Positions 45,034-55,178 of a stretch of DNA of 64,000 bases are shown piece by piece. The translations under genes were made by a program, and so were the position numbers. The stretch is from Photobacterium sanguinicancri (lineage in GTDB: Bacteria; Pseudomonadota; Gammaproteobacteria; Enterobacterales; Vibrionaceae). The stretch's first letter is position 1. Each line of letters begins with the position of its first letter. The notes below the pieces were generated by a model. That model did not search any database. It was not told the origin of the DNA and saw only the letters and a program-made list of their open reading frames with translations. The stretch spans positions 248,001 to 312,000 of the forward strand of contig NZ_AP024851.1 in NCBI RefSeq assembly GCF_024346675.1. Direction: 5' to 3'.

Positions 45034-48000
45034 ATGCTCAGTCGCTTTTTTATCCAACGCCCTAAGTTTGCGTTGGTGATATCCATTATTCTGACTCTTG
45101 CTGGTAGCATCGCATTGATGAACTTGCCTGTGGCGGAATATCCGAAAATAAGCCCGCCATCTGTAAGTGTGACTGCATATTATTCAGGTGCAAGTGCAGA
45201 GGTAGTTGAAGAAGCTATTGCCGATCCGATTGAAGCATCGGTTAATGGTGTAGAGAACATGATTTATATGTCCTCTAAGAGTGCCAACGATGGTTCGTAT
45301 AACCTCAACGTTACCTTTGATGTTGGTACCGATCCGGATATGGCGCAAGTTAACGTCCAGAACCGTGTCTCGCAGATCGAATCTAAGTTACCGGCTGAAG
45401 TTCGTATGGTGGGTGTGACAGTTAAGAAGCGCTCTCCAGACTTATTGATGGTACTTAACTTTTACTCGCCAGATGATAAGTACGACGATAAGTTCTTGAT
45501 CAACTACATCAATTTGAATGTAAAAGATCAGCTTGCGCGTGTGCAAGGCATCAGTGAAGTGAATGTTATCGGTGGTGGCGAATACGCGATGCGCGTGTGG
45601 CTCGATCCTGAAAAAATGGCGAACCTTAGTTTGACAACGTCAGACGTGAATGCCGCACTTGCAGAGCAGAACGTTCAGGTTGCTGCAGGTAAAGTAGGCG
45701 CTCCGCCGTTTAATAACGTTCAAGAAGTCCAGTTTAACCTAGTCACAAAAGGACGTTTAGAGTCGGTCAGTGAGTTTGAAGACGTTGTATTACGTGCAAA
45801 CTCGGATGGCTCTGTTGTGTACTTAAAAGATGTCGCGCGTGTTGAACTAGGTAAAAAGTTCTACGACGGTAACGGGATGTTCCGTGGTAAACCTGCTTCA
45901 ATTGTCACATTGTCACTACAGTCTGATGCTAACGCGTTAGAAAGTGGTAAGGCGGTGATGGACTTGCTTGATAGCATGAAAGGCAATATGCCGGAAAGCA
46001 TGGCGTACGAAACCAGTTACGACACCACACTTTTTGTTGCCGAATCAATAAAGGGGGTCGTGGTAACGCTGATTCAAGCGATCATTTTGGTTATTGCGGT
46101 TACCTACATGTTTTTAGGTAGTATGCGTGCCACCTTGATCCCTGTTGTTGCTATCCCTGTGTCTTTAATTGGTACCTTTGCTGTCATGCTAATGGCAGGT
46201 TTTACGATCAATACTGTGACGCTATTTGGCTTGATCTTAGCAATTGGTATTGTGGTGGATGATGCTATTTTGGTTATCGAAAATGTCGATACCAATATGA
46301 AAAACGATCCGAACCTGACACCGCGTGAAGCAACATTAATCGCGATGAAAGAAGTGACAGGGCCAATCATTACCTCAACCTTGGTATTGTTAGCCGTGTT
46401 TATACCTGTTGCTATGCTACCGGGTATTACAGGCATCATGTATCGTCAGTTTGCGTTAACGATCTGTATATCGGTTGTCATTTCTTCTATCAATGCTCTA
46501 ACGCTGTCTCCAGCGTTGTGTTCATTAGTTTTGAAGCAAGGCGGTGGTAACACGGCACGTTGGTTCCAAACCTTTAACCGTGGCTTAGACAGAATTACGC
46601 TAAAATACGGTGCGATAGCTGGCTTCCTCGTTCGCAAAGCTGGCTTATTGATTAGCTTCTTTATTGTGGCTTTATTGTCTGTAACTTTCCTAGCGAAAAC
46701 CACATCGACCGCTTTTGTACCTCAAGAAGATAAGGGTATTTTGCTGGTTAATGTACAGCTACCAGATGCGGCGTCTTTATCGCGTACAGAAGAGACGACA
46801 CTTAAACTGCAAGCATTAGTAGAGCAAGAGCCGGGTGTTGAAGGTATTACTGTTGCTAATGGTTATGCGTTCCTGACAGGTGCAGCTGCATCTAACGGTG
46901 CGTCAATGTTCATCAAGCTGAAAGAGTGGGATGAGCGTAATAGCATGGAAGGTGAGCACTCTTCATTTGCGATTACTAATCGTATTAATGCCCGTGCAGC
47001 GATGGAATTACCTGAAGCGATTGTCTTTGCGATGGGGCCGCCAGCTGTTCCTGGTATGGGCGCTGCATCCGGTTTTGAATTTGTATTGGAAGATACGTTA
47101 GGTCGAAACCGAACAGATTTAGCCAACGTGATGGGTGACGTGATTGAGAAGGCAAATGCACAGCCTGAGATCCAATTCACCTACAGTACGTTCCGTGCCA
47201 ATGTGCCGCATTATTATGTTGATATTGACCGTGTAAAAGCAAAACAGTTAGGTGTGCCGCTAACAGAGGTATTCCAAACGTTGCAAGGCAATCTTGGTTC
47301 AATGTATATCAATGATTTCACTATGTATGGCAAGAACTTCCGCGTGACGGTTCAAGCCGACAGTGAGTATCGTAATGATCTTGATGCTTTAGAGCGTTTC
47401 CATGTTCGTTCTGCAAGTGGTGAAATGATCCCTTTAAGTACGCTTGCAACAATAGATCAAGTGTTTGAACCAGATGTGGCTTGGCGTTACAACATGTACC
47501 GTTCTGCGGTGATTCAGGGTGGCCCTGCTGAAGGCTATTCAAGTGGTGATGCGATTGCCGCAATGGAGCGTGTTGCAGCAGAAGTGCTTCCGCAAGGTTA
47601 CCAATACGAATGGACGGGTATGGCCTACCAAGAGGTAAAAGCGGGCAATCAGGCTATTTATGCGTTTGCATTGGCGCTTATCTTTATTTACTTGTTTATG
47701 GTTGCTCAGTATGAAAGTTGGAGTATTCCTCTAGCTATCATCTTGGTTGTACCTGTTGCGACGTTAGGCTCTTTCTTAGCGCTAGCCATAACAGGCACAC
47801 CATTGAATTTATACGCACAAATTGGTTTGGTTCTCTTAATCGCATTGGCCGCAAAAAATGCCATATTGATTGTAGAATTTGCCAAGATTGAGCGAGAAGA
47901 TAAAAATTTGGATATCGAAAAAGCGTCGGTGCGTGGTGGTAAATTACGTTTCCGCGCGGTGAACATGACTTCGTGGTCGTTTATCTTGGGTATTCTACCG

Positions 48001-48186
48001 TTAATCTTTGCATCGGGTGCTGGCCATATTAGTCAGAACTCATTGGGTATTTCACTTACGGGTGGCCTGTTATGTGTGCTGTTAGCGGGTACTTTCTTGA
48101 TCCCAGGTTTCTTTGCGCTCGTTCAGCGTAAACGTGAGAAATTCCATGGTGGTTCAACGAAGCTTATTAACCTTGATGATGAGTGA
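45034..48186 (+). CDS. RND efflux pump, HAE1/AcrB family
   Basis: Inner-membrane proton-driven exporter of 1050 residues with 12 helices and two large periplasmic loops. The N-terminus [35 protein letters not shown] and the motif-A region [16 protein letters not shown] are diagnostic; the proton-relay aspartates are D409 and D410. A C-terminal ENxALGxS-like block and [14 protein letters not shown] are present. Likely substrates are dyes, detergents and antibiotics, as for MexF/AcrB. The pump would need a TolC channel encoded elsewhere. No adjacent regulator gene. Confidence 0.96.
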   Translation: MLSRFFIQRPKFALVISIILTLAGSIALMNLPVAEYPKISPPSVSVTAYYSGASAEVVEEAIADPIEASVNGVENMIYMSSKSANDGSYNLNVTFDVGTDPDMAQVNVQNRVSQIESKLPAEVRMVGVTVKKRSPDLLMVLNFYSPDDKYDDKFLINYINLNVKDQLARVQGISEVNVIGGGEYAMRVWLDPEKMANLSLTTSDVNAALAEQNVQVAAGKVGAPPFNNVQEVQFNLVTKGRLESVSEFEDVVLRANSDGSVVYLKDVARVELGKKFYDGNGMFRGKPASIVTLSLQSDANALESGKAVMDLLDSMKGNMPESMAYETSYDTTLFVAESIKGVVVTLIQAIILVIAVTYMFLGSMRATLIPVVAIPVSLIGTFAVMLMAGFTINTVTLFGLILAIGIVVDDAILVIENVDTNMKNDPNLTPREATLIAMKEVTGPIITSTLVLLAVFIPVAMLPGITGIMYRQFALTICISVVISSINALTLSPALCSLVLKQGGGNTARWFQTFNRGLDRITLKYGAIAGFLVRKAGLLISFFIVALLSVTFLAKTTSTAFVPQEDKGILLVNVQLPDAASLSRTEETTLKLQALVEQEPGVEGITVANGYAFLTGAAASNGASMFIKLKEWDERNSMEGEHSSFAITNRINARAAMELPEAIVFAMGPPAVPGMGAASGFEFVLEDTLGRNRTDLANVMGDVIEKANAQPEIQFTYSTFRANVPHYYVDIDRVKAKQLGVPLTEVFQTLQGNLGSMYINDFTMYGKNFRVTVQADSEYRNDLDALERFHVRSASGEMIPLSTLATIDQVFEPDVAWRYNMYRSAVIQGGPAEGYSSGDAIAAMERVAAEVLPQGYQYEWTGMAYQEVKAGNQAIYAFALALIFIYLFMVAQYESWSIPLAIILVVPVATLGSFLALAITGTPLNLYAQIGLVLLIALAAKNAILIVEFAKIEREDKNLDIEKASVRGGKLRFRAVNMTSWSFILGILPLIFASGAGHISQNSLGISLTGGLLCVLLAGTFLIPGFFALVQRKREKFHGGSTKLINLDDE

Positions 48187-48251
48187 TCATCTTGTATTTT
48201 AAGATAAGCGTTTTGATAGAAGTGCTTTAAAATATAAACACGAGAAATAGC

Positions 48252-48283
48252 AAAGGGCTTCACTTAGGTGAAGCCCTTTTTTT
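48252..48283 (+). terminator. Rho-independent terminator of the RND operon
   Basis: 12-bp perfect stem AAAGGGCTTCAC/GTGAAGCCCTTT, 4-nt loop and T-run. Confidence 0.93.
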
Positions 48284-48337
48284 AACAGTTTTATTGCTGT
48301 GTAGTACTTGAGCTGTGTGCGCTAGGCATAGGGTGTG

Positions 48338-48487
48338 CTATGCATCATGGCAGATAATATTCAAAACAATGACACTGTCTTCAAGCTCAGTTGTAAGGTT
48401 ATCAGCTGAGTAAAATAGCTCAGGTTGTTCAATCAGTAATTCGTCTTCAGTGGGTGCAACGAAAGTTCCGTGCGTGATTGCATCCAT
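48338..48487 (-). CDS. Small acidic protein (49 aa)
   Basis: ATG 48487 is preceded by AAGGAG 7 nt upstream, so translation is likely. The product is acidic, with a Glu-rich middle (TEDELLIEQPELF) and a hydrophobic end with one cysteine (VIVLNIICHDA). No known family. No modifying enzyme, transporter or toxin partner lies next to it. The frame could start 12 codons earlier, without a ribosome site. Confidence 0.5.
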   Translation of the reverse strand: MDAITHGTFVAPTEDELLIEQPELFYSADNLTTELEDSVIVLNIICHDA

Positions 48488-48689
48488 AACAATCTCCTTT
48501 AGAGTCCGCTTGGTTCCCATCATTATGTTTAATAATTCAGGGTGAGGTACTCATTAATGTGGTTCTAATCCTTATCAATAATCTGAATTATTTTTGATTA
48601 ATATCTCATATTTATGAAACTTTGCACTGTATCTCAAAAAATCGCGTCAATTGGTGATTTTTTAGCTTAAAAAGGGTTTAAACATGCAG

Positions 48690-49742
48690 CTAAGGTAGTT
48701 GAATATTGCTGATTATCGGGCAGTGATCGGTGAGTTGAAACTGCTTAACATCACCCTGTTTAAAGCGATATTGCACCGAGGATTGTAGCGGCATTCTCTG
48801 TTGTTCAAGCAAAGCCTGTGAGATGAAAATATGATCAATTAACTGTTTATAACGACGGTAGTGAACTTTTTTAGCCCGGATTTGTTTAACAAAGCAGTTA
48901 GCTTCTGTCGCAATTGTCAGTGGGATAAGTACTTCCTTTGAGCTGTCTAGTTGCTCTTGCAGCCAGAAGTAATCGGAGGATAAGAGGTGATTAAAATCAC
49001 CCGCAATGATCATATGTTGATTGTGATGATTGTTAATCCACTCTGATAACACTTCAAGTTGCTGAGCTAATGTCCTGCATGCTTTTGATTTTCTTGATGA
49101 GGGCTTATTTTTACTCATAACAGTGCAGCCGCTTTTTAGGTGTACAGAGAGTAAATGTACAGGGGGAGCTGTGGGGGAAGACCTTAGCGTGATATAGCTG
49201 GCGTAGCGTAATTTAGCGTTTCTAGCTGATGGATTTTTATTTGTTGCTACAACATCTTGGGGATCTTTAATTATCAAACCATTGCGTACAGCAAAACCTG
49301 TAAATTGGTTTACGTCATTAAATATTTCAGAGGGTTTATTTTGTCTATCTGAGAAGAAAAATTGATACTTTTCTTTTGGGACTACAAGCTCGAGCGCTGT
49401 AAGGCTATCGACTTCTTGAAAAGCTAGAATATCCGGTGAAATGTCAGTGAATATACGTGCGAGCGCTTGATAATCTTGCGTGGTACGAGGTGGAGCATAT
49501 TTAAAAGGCGTTAAGGTTAACCATTCAAGGTTCCAGCTCATTAGTGTTATCGTTGTGGGTAAAGTCGCGGATGGTTGCTGGCTTTGTGTTTTTGGATTTT
49601 TATTAAGAGTGGTTGTTGTGTGAGCGCTAGGTTCAATAGCCTGTGTGGTAGTCGCTTGATCGAGCAAATCAACGTCCCTAATAGCGATAAGGATGATAAC
49701 GCCACATAGAATAATAAGTGATATAACACGATATATTTTCAT
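48690..49742 (-). CDS. Endonuclease/exonuclease/phosphatase-family protein
   Basis: Protein of 350 residues with an N-terminal membrane or signal helix (about 5-22), a Thr/Gln-rich linker (30-65) and an EEP domain (about 66-348). The metal and catalytic motifs are all visible: SWNLEW, FQEVD, SVHLKSGC, AGDFNH, LIDHIFIS and LTDHCPI. So it is probably an active Mg2+-dependent phosphodiesterase or nuclease acting in the periplasm or attached to the membrane. Substrate unknown. A hexamer repeat lies upstream. Confidence 0.9.
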   Translation of the reverse strand: MKIYRVISLIILCGVIILIAIRDVDLLDQATTTQAIEPSAHTTTTLNKNPKTQSQQPSATLPTTITLMSWNLEWLTLTPFKYAPPRTTQDYQALARIFTDISPDILAFQEVDSLTALELVVPKEKYQFFFSDRQNKPSEIFNDVNQFTGFAVRNGLIIKDPQDVVATNKNPSARNAKLRYASYITLRSSPTAPPVHLLSVHLKSGCTVMSKNKPSSRKSKACRTLAQQLEVLSEWINNHHNQHMIIAGDFNHLLSSDYFWLQEQLDSSKEVLIPLTIATEANCFVKQIRAKKVHYRRYKQLIDHIFISQALLEQQRMPLQSSVQYRFKQGDVKQFQLTDHCPIISNIQLP

Positions 49743-49829
49743 ATCAGAAGCTTAGGTTGCTACGCTTTATTTGAAAAACAAAAATGAAAGATTTGCGAGT
49801 GGGTAAGCGAATTTTTTGCAACTTATTTC

Positions 49830-49865
49830 AAAACCAAAACCAAAACCAAAACCAAAACCAAAACC
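49830..49865. repeat. Six tandem AAAACC hexamers
   Basis: Six perfect copies, reading GGTTTT on the minus strand, between the lytic transglycosylase stop and the EEP gene start (about 88-123 bp upstream of the latter). Simple repeats of this kind can change length by slippage and could alter promoter spacing. Confidence 0.95.
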
Positions 49866-49878
49866 GAATCAAATTCAG

Positions 49879-51414
49879 TTATCTGCTAGGTGTGATGCTA
49901 GTGAGTTGACGTTGCCCCGCGATATTCTGCAATGCGAAGATTTGTTTATAAATAGTGTAATACCGGCTGATATTTCCGACATATACGACAGGCTCTAATC
50001 CGATTTTTTTCCTTACGATCACTTCAACGTTGTTAAACCATTCATCGGCATTGAAACCTTGTTCAGCGGCGAGTTTTCGCATACGTTTAATACGCGTAGG
50101 GCCTGCATTATAGCTAGCAAGCGCAAAATACAGCTTATTTACTTCGTCTATGTCGGTGTCACCTTTGTAGTAGTGTGTCAAAATAAAATCCATGTATTTA
50201 ACACCAGCATGGATATTGTTATCAATATTGTAGATGTTAGGGATATCGATATAGGGCTCTCGTGCTGTCTGTGGCAAAACTTGCATAATGCCGACAGCAC
50301 CCGCATGGGAACGTTTAGACTGATCAAATTGTGATTCTTGAAATGCTTGTGCTGCAATGATCAACCAGTTAATTTCGTATTTATCGCCATAACGCGTGAA
50401 TCGTTTTTCGAGTTTTTTGAATTTTTTAATATTCTCCGGGCTCACCACTTTTTGAAACCAAGCTTGGCTATTGAGGTAGCGATTAAAAATGACGTTGCCA
50501 TTCAGGGTGCCGCGGCGGTTATTGTTGACAAAGCCATTGACGATTTTTGCTAACTCAGGACTGTTCTTCCTAAACATCCAACCAATTTGACCACCCGTAC
50601 GAATAGGGGATTGGGTATGTACCTGTAAATCATCCGTGACTAAATCCCAGAACTCAGCTTTATGACTATCGAGCACGGTCATAGTGATCATGCCTGACTG
50701 AATCATTTTAAGGAGTTCGTAATCTTGCATGGTTTCTTCAATAAAATGTATCTGCATTGGTGGCAACTTTTGTTGTTTCAATGCGCGATTAATCTTTCGG
50801 ATACTTTGATAATAACTAGAGCTAGGTCGAATCCACACATCTTGATCCGCAAGCTGTTCAAAACCCGTAATCGGTTTGGTTTTGTTGGAGGTGATGAAAA
50901 CCTCATTAATGTCTTTCAATATAGGGGCGCTAAAATCGACCTTGGTAGCACGCTGGGCCGTAATAGTGAGGTTGGCCGCTGCAATGTCACCAATGCCCGC
51001 CATAAGAGCGGGCAGTAGTTGATCGCGTGCGATGGGAATGACACTGAGGTGAAGGCGTTGATTGGTATGCTTAGCAAGGTATTTCTCAAACAAGATAAGC
51101 ATTTCAGATACCACCCCTTTGGGCCTTCCTTTGTCGAGGTAATAAAAGCCAAGATCAGCAGCAACAAGCACACGAATAACCCCCTCATCTTTGATGGTAT
51201 TAAGATCACCAGTGTGCCGAATGGTGGGTATTGGAGAGATCTCAATGGCGCTAGCCGACGTCGTAACAAGCCCCGCACTTATCACGATGGCAATAATCGT
51301 AGCCCATAAACGTAGTAAATAGCGGAGTTTAGTAAGCAGGTATCCACTTACTGTCTTGCTAAGACGGTTTGGAGTGCCACTATACGGGGAGGCTGTATTC
51401 ACAAAGTTCACCAT
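49879..51414 (-). CDS. MltF-like membrane-bound lytic transglycosylase
   Basis: Cleaves peptidoglycan glycan strands. The protein has 511 residues: a signal or anchor helix (about 35-55), a solute-binding type-3 domain (about 75-315; IRVLVAADLGFYYLDKGRPKG, then TQRATKVDFSAP-like) and an SLT domain (about 345-490). In the SLT domain the catalytic Glu360 lies in AQAFQESQFD, followed by AGAVGIMQVLPQTA and FALASYNAGP. Order and motifs match MltF, in which the first domain regulates the second. A start downstream of ATG 51414 is possible, since the first 30 residues are not signal-like. Confidence 0.9.
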   Translation of the reverse strand: MVNFVNTASPYSGTPNRLSKTVSGYLLTKLRYLLRLWATIIAIVISAGLVTTSASAIEISPIPTIRHTGDLNTIKDEGVIRVLVAADLGFYYLDKGRPKGVVSEMLILFEKYLAKHTNQRLHLSVIPIARDQLLPALMAGIGDIAAANLTITAQRATKVDFSAPILKDINEVFITSNKTKPITGFEQLADQDVWIRPSSSYYQSIRKINRALKQQKLPPMQIHFIEETMQDYELLKMIQSGMITMTVLDSHKAEFWDLVTDDLQVHTQSPIRTGGQIGWMFRKNSPELAKIVNGFVNNNRRGTLNGNVIFNRYLNSQAWFQKVVSPENIKKFKKLEKRFTRYGDKYEINWLIIAAQAFQESQFDQSKRSHAGAVGIMQVLPQTAREPYIDIPNIYNIDNNIHAGVKYMDFILTHYYKGDTDIDEVNKLYFALASYNAGPTRIKRMRKLAAEQGFNADEWFNNVEVIVRKKIGLEPVVYVGNISRYYTIYKQIFALQNIAGQRQLTSITPSR

Positions 51415-51546
51415 CTTTAGCCATAAAAGAGTGATAGCAGTGAGTGTTCAGTCAGTATAGTAAAGATGGTGTCGTTACAGGGAAGGCTTAGCCTTTTACT
51501 TGCTCATGACTCGGGGGTTAGCTCGTGAGCATACTAGGTGGATAGT

Positions 51547-52659
51547 TTAGGCTGCTGAGTAATAATATTGATTTCTGCCCAATTGTTTCGCTTTATACAA
51601 ATAGCTATCGGCCTCTTTAATAAGGCTCTCTGGCCCTATATGTTGACGCCACTGTGCAATGCCTTGGCTAACTGTTACCCACTCGCAGGTATTGGAGTCT
51701 GGGTGTACCATGGCTTTGTTAGCCAGGTTTGTTTTAATGCGTTTTACAACTTGCAGCGTGCCTGCTAAATCGGTATTAGGTAGCAAAACGACAAACTCTT
51801 CACCACCATAGCGTGACACACTGTCGGTACTCCGTTTTAAGCTTTGCTGAATAACCTTGGCCACGGTTCGAATACACTTATCACCCTCCACATGCCCCAA
51901 TCTATCGTTGTAATTTTTGAAGTGGTCAATATCAATCATGACCAATCCGAGCTCACTTTGTGTGCGTTTGGTTCGCTGAAATTGCTTATCGAGCTCATAT
52001 TCAAAGAAGCGACGGTTATGGATGTCTGTCAGTTGATCGCGAGAGGCAATATCGGAGAGTTTTTTCATTAATCGTTTATTTTCGTGATCTTTTTCGATGT
52101 TGTTATAAAACCAGCGATAAAGGATGCGTCGCCCAGACTCAATCACTAGACAGGCGGCAATAAATTTCTCTGTTGGTAGGATTATGGCATTTTTGGCAGA
52201 AACAAAACTGATCACCGTACTTACAAATAGTATAGGGAGTATACCTGCATAAAGAACGGGGCGATAAGAGAAAAAACCTAATAAAACAATCATTAAAATT
52301 ATGTCGCTAAGGATGTCAGCTGCATCGTAATAGTCACCGCCAATAGATATTAAGGCAATAATTGCAGCCCAACAGGTACTAAATGTTGATGCATAAGCAA
52401 TGCTGGCTATTTTCCAGCGTGCATAGAAAAACGGAATGTTTAAGAGATTAGCACCGAAGATAAAGACGAGGCTGCTTATGATAGCCAGCAGGAAAAACTG
52501 GTCGAAATAGCTATCAATGATGCCTGTATCTTCTATGCGAAAAGAGAAAGTCATCATTAATAGGAAGAAGAGAGAAACAGCAGAAGCCCAACGAAAGCCT
52601 GTTGATAGATTGGTAAGTGCAGCTTTGTCTACTCGAGCGGTTAGGCTGAGTTCATCCAT
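51547..52659 (-). CDS. Membrane diguanylate cyclase (GGDEF)
   Basis: Protein of 370 residues. The N-terminal part has about six membrane helices (about 25-185), a MASE-like sensor, and the C-terminal part is a GGDEF domain (about 205-370). DQLTDIHNRRFFEYEL starts it. The active site is RYGGEEF (GGEEF at 285-289) with the I-site RSTD five residues before it, so activity and product inhibition are expected. Monocistronic. It is divergent from nrdD across a 312-bp region with anaerobic control sites. Confidence 0.94.
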   Translation of the reverse strand: MDELSLTARVDKAALTNLSTGFRWASAVSLFFLLMMTFSFRIEDTGIIDSYFDQFFLLAIISSLVFIFGANLLNIPFFYARWKIASIAYASTFSTCWAAIIALISIGGDYYDAADILSDIILMIVLLGFFSYRPVLYAGILPILFVSTVISFVSAKNAIILPTEKFIAACLVIESGRRILYRWFYNNIEKDHENKRLMKKLSDIASRDQLTDIHNRRFFEYELDKQFQRTKRTQSELGLVMIDIDHFKNYNDRLGHVEGDKCIRTVAKVIQQSLKRSTDSVSRYGGEEFVVLLPNTDLAGTLQVVKRIKTNLANKAMVHPDSNTCEWVTVSQGIAQWRQHIGPESLIKEADSYLYKAKQLGRNQYYYSAA

Positions 52660-52849
52660 GAAAAAAACATCCTAATTAAGTGTCTCTTCATTCTACTTTA
52701 TTTTAGAGATTGCAAGAATTTTTTTTGCCAAAAAGGTGGGTTGAAAGCGAATAAATGGTTTGACAAAAAGTGTCAGGAAATAAATTACATTTGGTTTTTT
52801 GGGGTCGGTCAAAATCATCGTTCGATCCCTATCCGCTCTTTGTAAAAAC

Positions 52850-52863
52850 TTGATATTGATCAA
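52850..52863. promoter_or_regulatory. FNR box upstream of nrdD
   Basis: TTGATATTGATCAA is a perfect match to the FNR consensus TTGAT-N4-ATCAA, 109 bp before the nrdD start. It predicts oxygen-dependent activation, as known for nrdDG of E. coli. It might also affect the divergent GGDEF gene. Confidence 0.88.
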
Positions 52864-52893
52864 TGTTTGTTTTCTTGAAATTCTGCCTAATAC

Positions 52894-52940
52894 GCACCAT
52901 ATATTGTAGTGGATGTTTGTTATACCCCTACATTTAGTGT
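52894..52940. promoter_or_regulatory. Pair of NrdR boxes upstream of nrdD
   Basis: GCACCATATATTGTAG (52894-52909) and CCCCTACATTTAGTGT (52925-52940) each match 12 of 16 positions of the NrdR consensus (ACAC-W-ATATAT-W-GTGT). They start exactly 31 bp apart, the three-turn spacing known for NrdR, which represses ribonucleotide reductase genes when dATP is high. Confidence 0.78.
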
Positions 52941-52971
52941 TTTTGTGACAGTGTCATTATAGGAGCCTGCT

Positions 52972-55092
52972 GTGAACCCTGTTGTTATTAAGCGTGATGG
53001 ATGCCGTGTACCTTTCGATGCGTACCGTATTAAAGAGGCCGTGCTAAGTGCTGCTAAGTCAGTTGAAGTGATGGATCAAGCGTATGCTGCATCTGTTGCT
53101 GACGGTGTACTTTCACAATTTATCTCGGCAGAGGAAGTGGAAATTCACGCCATTCAAGATGCAGTTGAAAACCACCTAATGGCAGGCCCACATAAAGAAG
53201 TGGCACGTGCGTACATCGAGTACCGTCATGACCGTGATCTTTCTCGTGAAAAGAAAAGTCACTTAAATAATGAAATTCGTGGTCTGATTGAGCAGAGCAA
53301 TGCATCGCTGCTCAATGAGAACGCAAACAAAGACAGTAAAGTTATCCCAACACAGCGTGATTTGTTAGCGGGTATTGTTGCTAAGCACTATGCGAAGCAG
53401 CACCTATTGCCACGTGATATTGTACAAGCGCATGAAAATGGCGATATTCATTACCATGATTTGGATTACTCACCGTTCTTCCCAATGTTCAACTGTATGT
53501 TGATCGATTTGGACGGCATGCTAACGCATGGTTTCAAAATGGGTAATGCAGAAATTGATACACCAAAATCAATTTCTACAGCCACTGCTGTGACAGCGCA
53601 GATCATTGCACAAGTCGCAAGCCACATTTATGGCGGTACAACCATCAACCGTATTGATGAAGTGCTGGCACCGTTTGTTACCGTGAGCTACGAAAAGCAC
53701 TTAGAAGTTGCGATAGAGTGGGATATTGCTCAGCCAGAAGCGTTCGCGCAAAAGCGTACAGAAAAAGAGTGCTATGATGCATTCCAATCGCTTGAGTATG
53801 AAGTAAACACTTTGCATACCGCGAACGGCCAAACACCGTTTGTGACCTTTGGCTTTGGTTTAGGTACATCTTGGGAATCTCGCTTAATCCAACAATCTAT
53901 CCTTAAGAATCGTATTGCTGGCCTTGGTAAGAACCGTAAAACAGCGGTATTCCCGAAATTAGTTTTTGCTATTAAAGATGGTTTAAACCATAAAACGGGC
54001 GACGCGAATTACGACATCAAGCAACTTGCTTTGGAATGTGCATCTAAGCGTATGTACCCAGATATTCTTAACTACGACAAAGTGGTTGAAGTGACGGGTT
54101 CATTCAAAACCCCTATGGGTTGCCGTAGCTTCTTAGGCCCGTACGAAGAAAATGGCGAGCTGATCCACGAAGGCCGTAACAATATCGGTGTGGTTAGTTT
54201 GAACTTACCGCGTATTGCACTGCAAGCGAAAGGCAACGAAAGCAAATTCTTCACACTGCTTGATGAGCGCCTACAACTAGCTCGCCGTGCATTAGAAACA
54301 CGTATCTCTCGTCTAGACGGCGTGAAAGCACGTGTTGCACCTATCCTTTATATGGAAGGGGCGTGTGGCGTGCGTTTGAATGCTGACGATAATGTTGCTG
54401 AAATCTTCAAGAATGGCCGTGCTTCTATTTCATTGGGCTACATTGGTATTCATGAAACGATCAATGCACTATACGGCACTGAAGAACATGTGTACGACAA
54501 CGAAGAGCTGCGTAATAAAGCGGTAGCTATTGTTCAGCGTCTTAAAGATGCAACAGAGCAATGGAAGGCAGAAACGGGTTACGGCTTTAGCCTTTACAGC
54601 ACACCAAGTGAAAACTTGTGTAGCCGTTTTTGTGCGATTGATGCAAAAGAATTCGGTGTTGTAGATGGCGTAACTGAAAAAGGTTACTACACCAACAGTT
54701 TCCACCTAGATGTAGAGAAGCAAGTAAACCCTTACGACAAAATTGACTTTGAAATGCCATACCCGCAAGTTGCGAACGGTGGTTTCATTTGTTATGGCGA
54801 GTACCCGAATATTCAGCATAATGTTGAGGCGCTAGAAAACGTGTGGGATTACAGTTACAGCCGCGTACCTTATTACGGTACAAATACACCGATTGATGAG
54901 TGTTATGACTGTGGCTTTACAGGCGAATTTGACTGCACAAGCAAAGGTTTCACATGTCCTAAATGTGGTAACCATGAGCCGTCAAAAGTATCTGTAACAC
55001 GTCGTGTATGTGGTTACCTTGGTAGCCCTGATGCTCGCCCGTTTAACTTTGGGAAGCAAGAAGAAGTTAAGCGTCGCGTAAAACACATGTAA
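52972..55092 (+). CDS. nrdD: Anaerobic ribonucleoside-triphosphate reductase
   Basis: Glycyl-radical enzyme of 706 residues that reduces NTPs to dNTPs without oxygen. The N-terminal ATP-cone (about 3-92; VIKRDGCRVPFDAYRIKEAV) gives allosteric control. The C-terminal zinc site has CYDC and CPKC, and the glycyl-radical loop RRVCGYLG puts the radical Gly at 681. The GTG start has AGGAG 6-7 nt upstream. Codon use suggests strong expression. It forms an operon with the activase nrdG 86 bp downstream. Confidence 0.97.
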   Translation: MNPVVIKRDGCRVPFDAYRIKEAVLSAAKSVEVMDQAYAASVADGVLSQFISAEEVEIHAIQDAVENHLMAGPHKEVARAYIEYRHDRDLSREKKSHLNNEIRGLIEQSNASLLNENANKDSKVIPTQRDLLAGIVAKHYAKQHLLPRDIVQAHENGDIHYHDLDYSPFFPMFNCMLIDLDGMLTHGFKMGNAEIDTPKSISTATAVTAQIIAQVASHIYGGTTINRIDEVLAPFVTVSYEKHLEVAIEWDIAQPEAFAQKRTEKECYDAFQSLEYEVNTLHTANGQTPFVTFGFGLGTSWESRLIQQSILKNRIAGLGKNRKTAVFPKLVFAIKDGLNHKTGDANYDIKQLALECASKRMYPDILNYDKVVEVTGSFKTPMGCRSFLGPYEENGELIHEGRNNIGVVSLNLPRIALQAKGNESKFFTLLDERLQLARRALETRISRLDGVKARVAPILYMEGACGVRLNADDNVAEIFKNGRASISLGYIGIHETINALYGTEEHVYDNEELRNKAVAIVQRLKDATEQWKAETGYGFSLYSTPSENLCSRFCAIDAKEFGVVDGVTEKGYYTNSFHLDVEKQVNPYDKIDFEMPYPQVANGGFICYGEYPNIQHNVEALENVWDYSYSRVPYYGTNTPIDECYDCGFTGEFDCTSKGFTCPKCGNHEPSKVSVTRRVCGYLGSPDARPFNFGKQEEVKRRVKHM

Positions 55093-55127
55093 CATATTGA
55101 TATATAAAGTTAAGTGTTAATACCAAT

Positions 55128-55160
55128 AAAAGAAGTGCAAATGCGCTTCTTTTGTTTTTC
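55128..55160 (+). terminator. Hairpin between nrdD and nrdG
   Basis: Stem AAAAGAAGTGC/GCGCTTCTTTT (11 bp, one G-T pair), AAAT loop, then GTTTTTC. It looks like a weak or attenuating terminator that would lower nrdG relative to nrdD. Confidence 0.6.
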
Positions 55161-55178
55161 TAGCTGCGAGGAAATACT

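Noticed and set aside
46104..46703. Minus-strand open frames inside the RND pump gene
   Set aside because: Their hydrophobic look is the antisense echo of membrane helices of the pump; no start signals.
48338..48487. RiPP precursor peptide
   Set aside because: The small acidic peptide with a C-terminal Cys superficially fits, but no maturation enzyme, protease or exporter lies nearby.
49816..49998. Plus-strand frame encoding a Lys-Pro repeat
   Set aside because: Product of the AAAACC hexamer repeat and antisense to the end of the transglycosylase gene; no ribosome site.
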